A stretch of 64,000 nucleotides of DNA from Alentia gelatinosa (Eukaryota; Annelida; Polychaeta; Phyllodocida; Polynoidae): contig OX465584.1 of assembly GCA_950022655.1 (NCBI GenBank), positions 26,881,469-26,945,468 of the forward strand, written 5' to 3'. The notes under the pieces are model-generated. The model was not told the origin of the DNA. It saw only the letters and a program-made list of their open reading frames with translations, and ran no database searches. Shown here one piece after another: positions 57,801-60,800 of the stretch (position 1 is the first letter of the stretch; every line of letters starts with the position of its first letter). The translations under genes and the position numbers were made by a program.

Positions 57801-60800
57801 CCACAACAGCGAGTTTTGTTTCATAAGTGGCATCGCTGTTGAGGTGGTGCTTTCCTTCGCTATGCCAGCATAGTGAACGAGACATTTGATAAATCTATAT
57901 CTAATGAATAATTAGATTATTCAAATTTATTCTTCGTGTTTTTCCCTATTTATTTGACGACTCTACATGCATTTTTGGCTGAGTTACAGAGCCCATATTG
58001 TAGGTCTCGCTTGTGAGACAAGCAAGTGATAGCCTAGGGTTGAGAAGTACAGTAGGAAACTGGCTGAGCAGTGCAGTGACTGTAGTTCTTTGTTGGAAAA
58101 GTTTAGTTGTTCTCACAAAGTAGTTGACCATCAGAGAATTATGAAAATAGAGATAATGGTAAAAGATACATATGGAATTGATCAGAGCATGCTCTTCTTT
58201 ACCTAAATATGCCAAAATATCTGATAAAATAGGTTTAAGAATCATTGTTTTGATCAATGCAAGAGGGAAGACCCTCTCATTATTTACTACTATTGAAACA
58301 GACCCTGTTTTATATCAATGGAAAGTGTGAGGATGTGGGACAGGTTTCAGTATAGATTGCCTGCTTTGTTGAAGTTGCCACTAAATGATAAAACCTCGAA
58401 ATCTGTCGTAAATGAATATCATGTGATCATGGGTAAACAAGTTATATTGTGTCTAGAAGTTTTGCAATGCTTGGATTAAAATGTTTCCTTACCAAATTTC
58501 AAATCATCAATTCTTCAAGGCAATGCATGTGAAAAGTCTGAATGCCGCAATGGTACAGAGTGTGTTCCAAAACATGAGGATGACTTCAAATGCAATTGTA
58601 TCCAAATGGCTGACCCACAGACACCATTGTGTTGTGAGTATATATTACCCTCATCTTTTCAGAGTAATTACATGTTATTTCATTATATTGAAGCTCAATT
58701 TTGTCACTTGAATTCTGATGTACCATGAAAAGTGATCATGTATATAATTTGAAGTATGTGTGTCACAAACAATTTCAGATCCATATATTCGTGTTAAATT
58801 GGTCATCAAAAATGTGCCATTTAGTCCTGAGCTTGAATATTTGGGAAGTGAAGAATTTAAGAAACATCTTTCAAGGATACTCTTAAAGGTAAGATCACAT
58901 TGAATTCCTTTAACAAAGGGTGAAACTTGGAGTTTCCTCATATTCAATATTGAAAAATGAAATACCAAAAAGTTGAATTGTACAAATAACTTTTTAGAAT
59001 TACCTACATTACCTCTCAAAACAAAACATGCATTCATTTAGAAAAGATCATATTTCCCAAGGAGATATAACCCCTTACAAACCCTGAAAAGTTCAAGAAA
59101 TCAGTCGGGTATTTATTTACAAAAACATTTACAACTGATTTTAAAATCAACATTATATTGCAGCCCATCTGTAAAAACCTTATCTTTTACTACAGGTGTC
59201 AAGATATCTATTCTCAATAATCACACTTCAATCTGTTCACTTGCCATACTTAAGGTGACAAGAAAATGAATGCTGTCCATTTATGGTCTTAGAGGGTTTA
59301 CCTTGAAGCCTCCCTGAAAAATCTGAAACAGCTTTTATGAAAAACCTCACATGATATGTTACAGGTCAGGAGAATAATCCATCACATTCTGCAATCAGCC
59401 TACAGGTCATTACACCTGATAAGGGTCACCCGACCTAAAGGCACAGAAGTTGACTTTACAGATTTGTCTCCAGCAGTTACCATTGATCTCCATGTAGCTG
59501 TCACGCATCGTACTACTGTATTGGTCAAGGATCTCCAAGATAATTTACATGCCTTGAGTATAGATCCAGACATTGTTTTCTCATCTGAGGGAGGTAAGTA
59601 TATTTTTCTATAAACATCATAACTCTAATTAGTTCATGGAAAATTATGGTACATATATTGATAACTGGACCAAAATTATTTCCTGTCTACCCCATTCTCC
59701 TTCCCTGATGTGGATGTGAATTGATTTGCTATTGTTATCAAGTTTCTCTGAGTTTTCCATGTTGGTGATCCCTCAGGTTCCTGAGGGGTTTCTTCCAGAA
59801 CTTTTGATTTTTTTATCTCGCCAAAAGGATATGTTGATTATTGTTGTCATGTCAGTCTTTAGTCTATTCTGTGCATAAATGAATGTTTTTGCAGGGAATG
59901 CATGTGCCAAGGGTGCATGCCATGATCGAACAGAGTGCATTCCTGAACATCTGGGTGGATTCCGCTGCAGGTGTTCTCATATGGAAGGGCCACAAACACC
60001 TTTATGTAGTAAGTACATACTTCCATCATATACACCCATACATTTGTATTAAGTGTCAGATCACCCATACCTTTAAGTAGTACTCTTCTATGTGCTATTT
60101 TGAACTTTGAAGTTTCTACATACTTTTAAGTCAGACATGACCATTTATCTCAGTCAGTGTTTAACCCTAGGACGTGTGTCATGCACCTGTCCTTAGAGTG
60201 AATACAGGGCCACCTGCCAAAGGCCTGCACTTGCATGAACAAATGGAAAAATATGTCAAAAATACTTGAATGGATCCTATGCTACTACGTAGGATTGGGT
60301 TTTTCAGTCTTGTTCACTAGCACTCAAGCATGCATAAAGATTCTACTGACCAACCATCATTTGCTGTGTGTAAATTATATATCTGTTATATTGGGGGTTA
60401 GAATGTTGGAGCACATGGAAATGTCCATGGGTTTCAAGATCAAGTTAAATGATATCTTCTTATAAAAGAAATTGGGGACTCAGGTTCTTGCTAGATAATT
60501 TAACCCTTTATGGACGGCCGCCTATGGCAGACCTACACACTTGGGGACGGCTAATAGTGGCTATGTACAGTTCTAGGGGACGGGGGCATTGTCCTCTGAA
60601 CTCAAAATTCGAGGGCTTATCACGTGATATAATCTATTATCCTTAATATTTTTATTTCCATTATCTAAAATTCGAAAGTATGAGGGTACACCAACATTCT
60701 GTAAAAATTTCATGTTAATTGTTAAAATATTTCATTTTCAAAAACAATTTCATAAATATCCAGCAAATGATGCCTTAAGGCATCATCCGCCCCAAGCCGG

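Larger units (their letters stand above)
54300..59894 (+). repeat. Super-repeat R8, 5,595 bp
   Basis: No CACTA-like element. Its B-to-C intron joins R4-like sequence, about 200 bp seen nowhere else in the window, and R1-like sequence. Confidence 0.85.
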
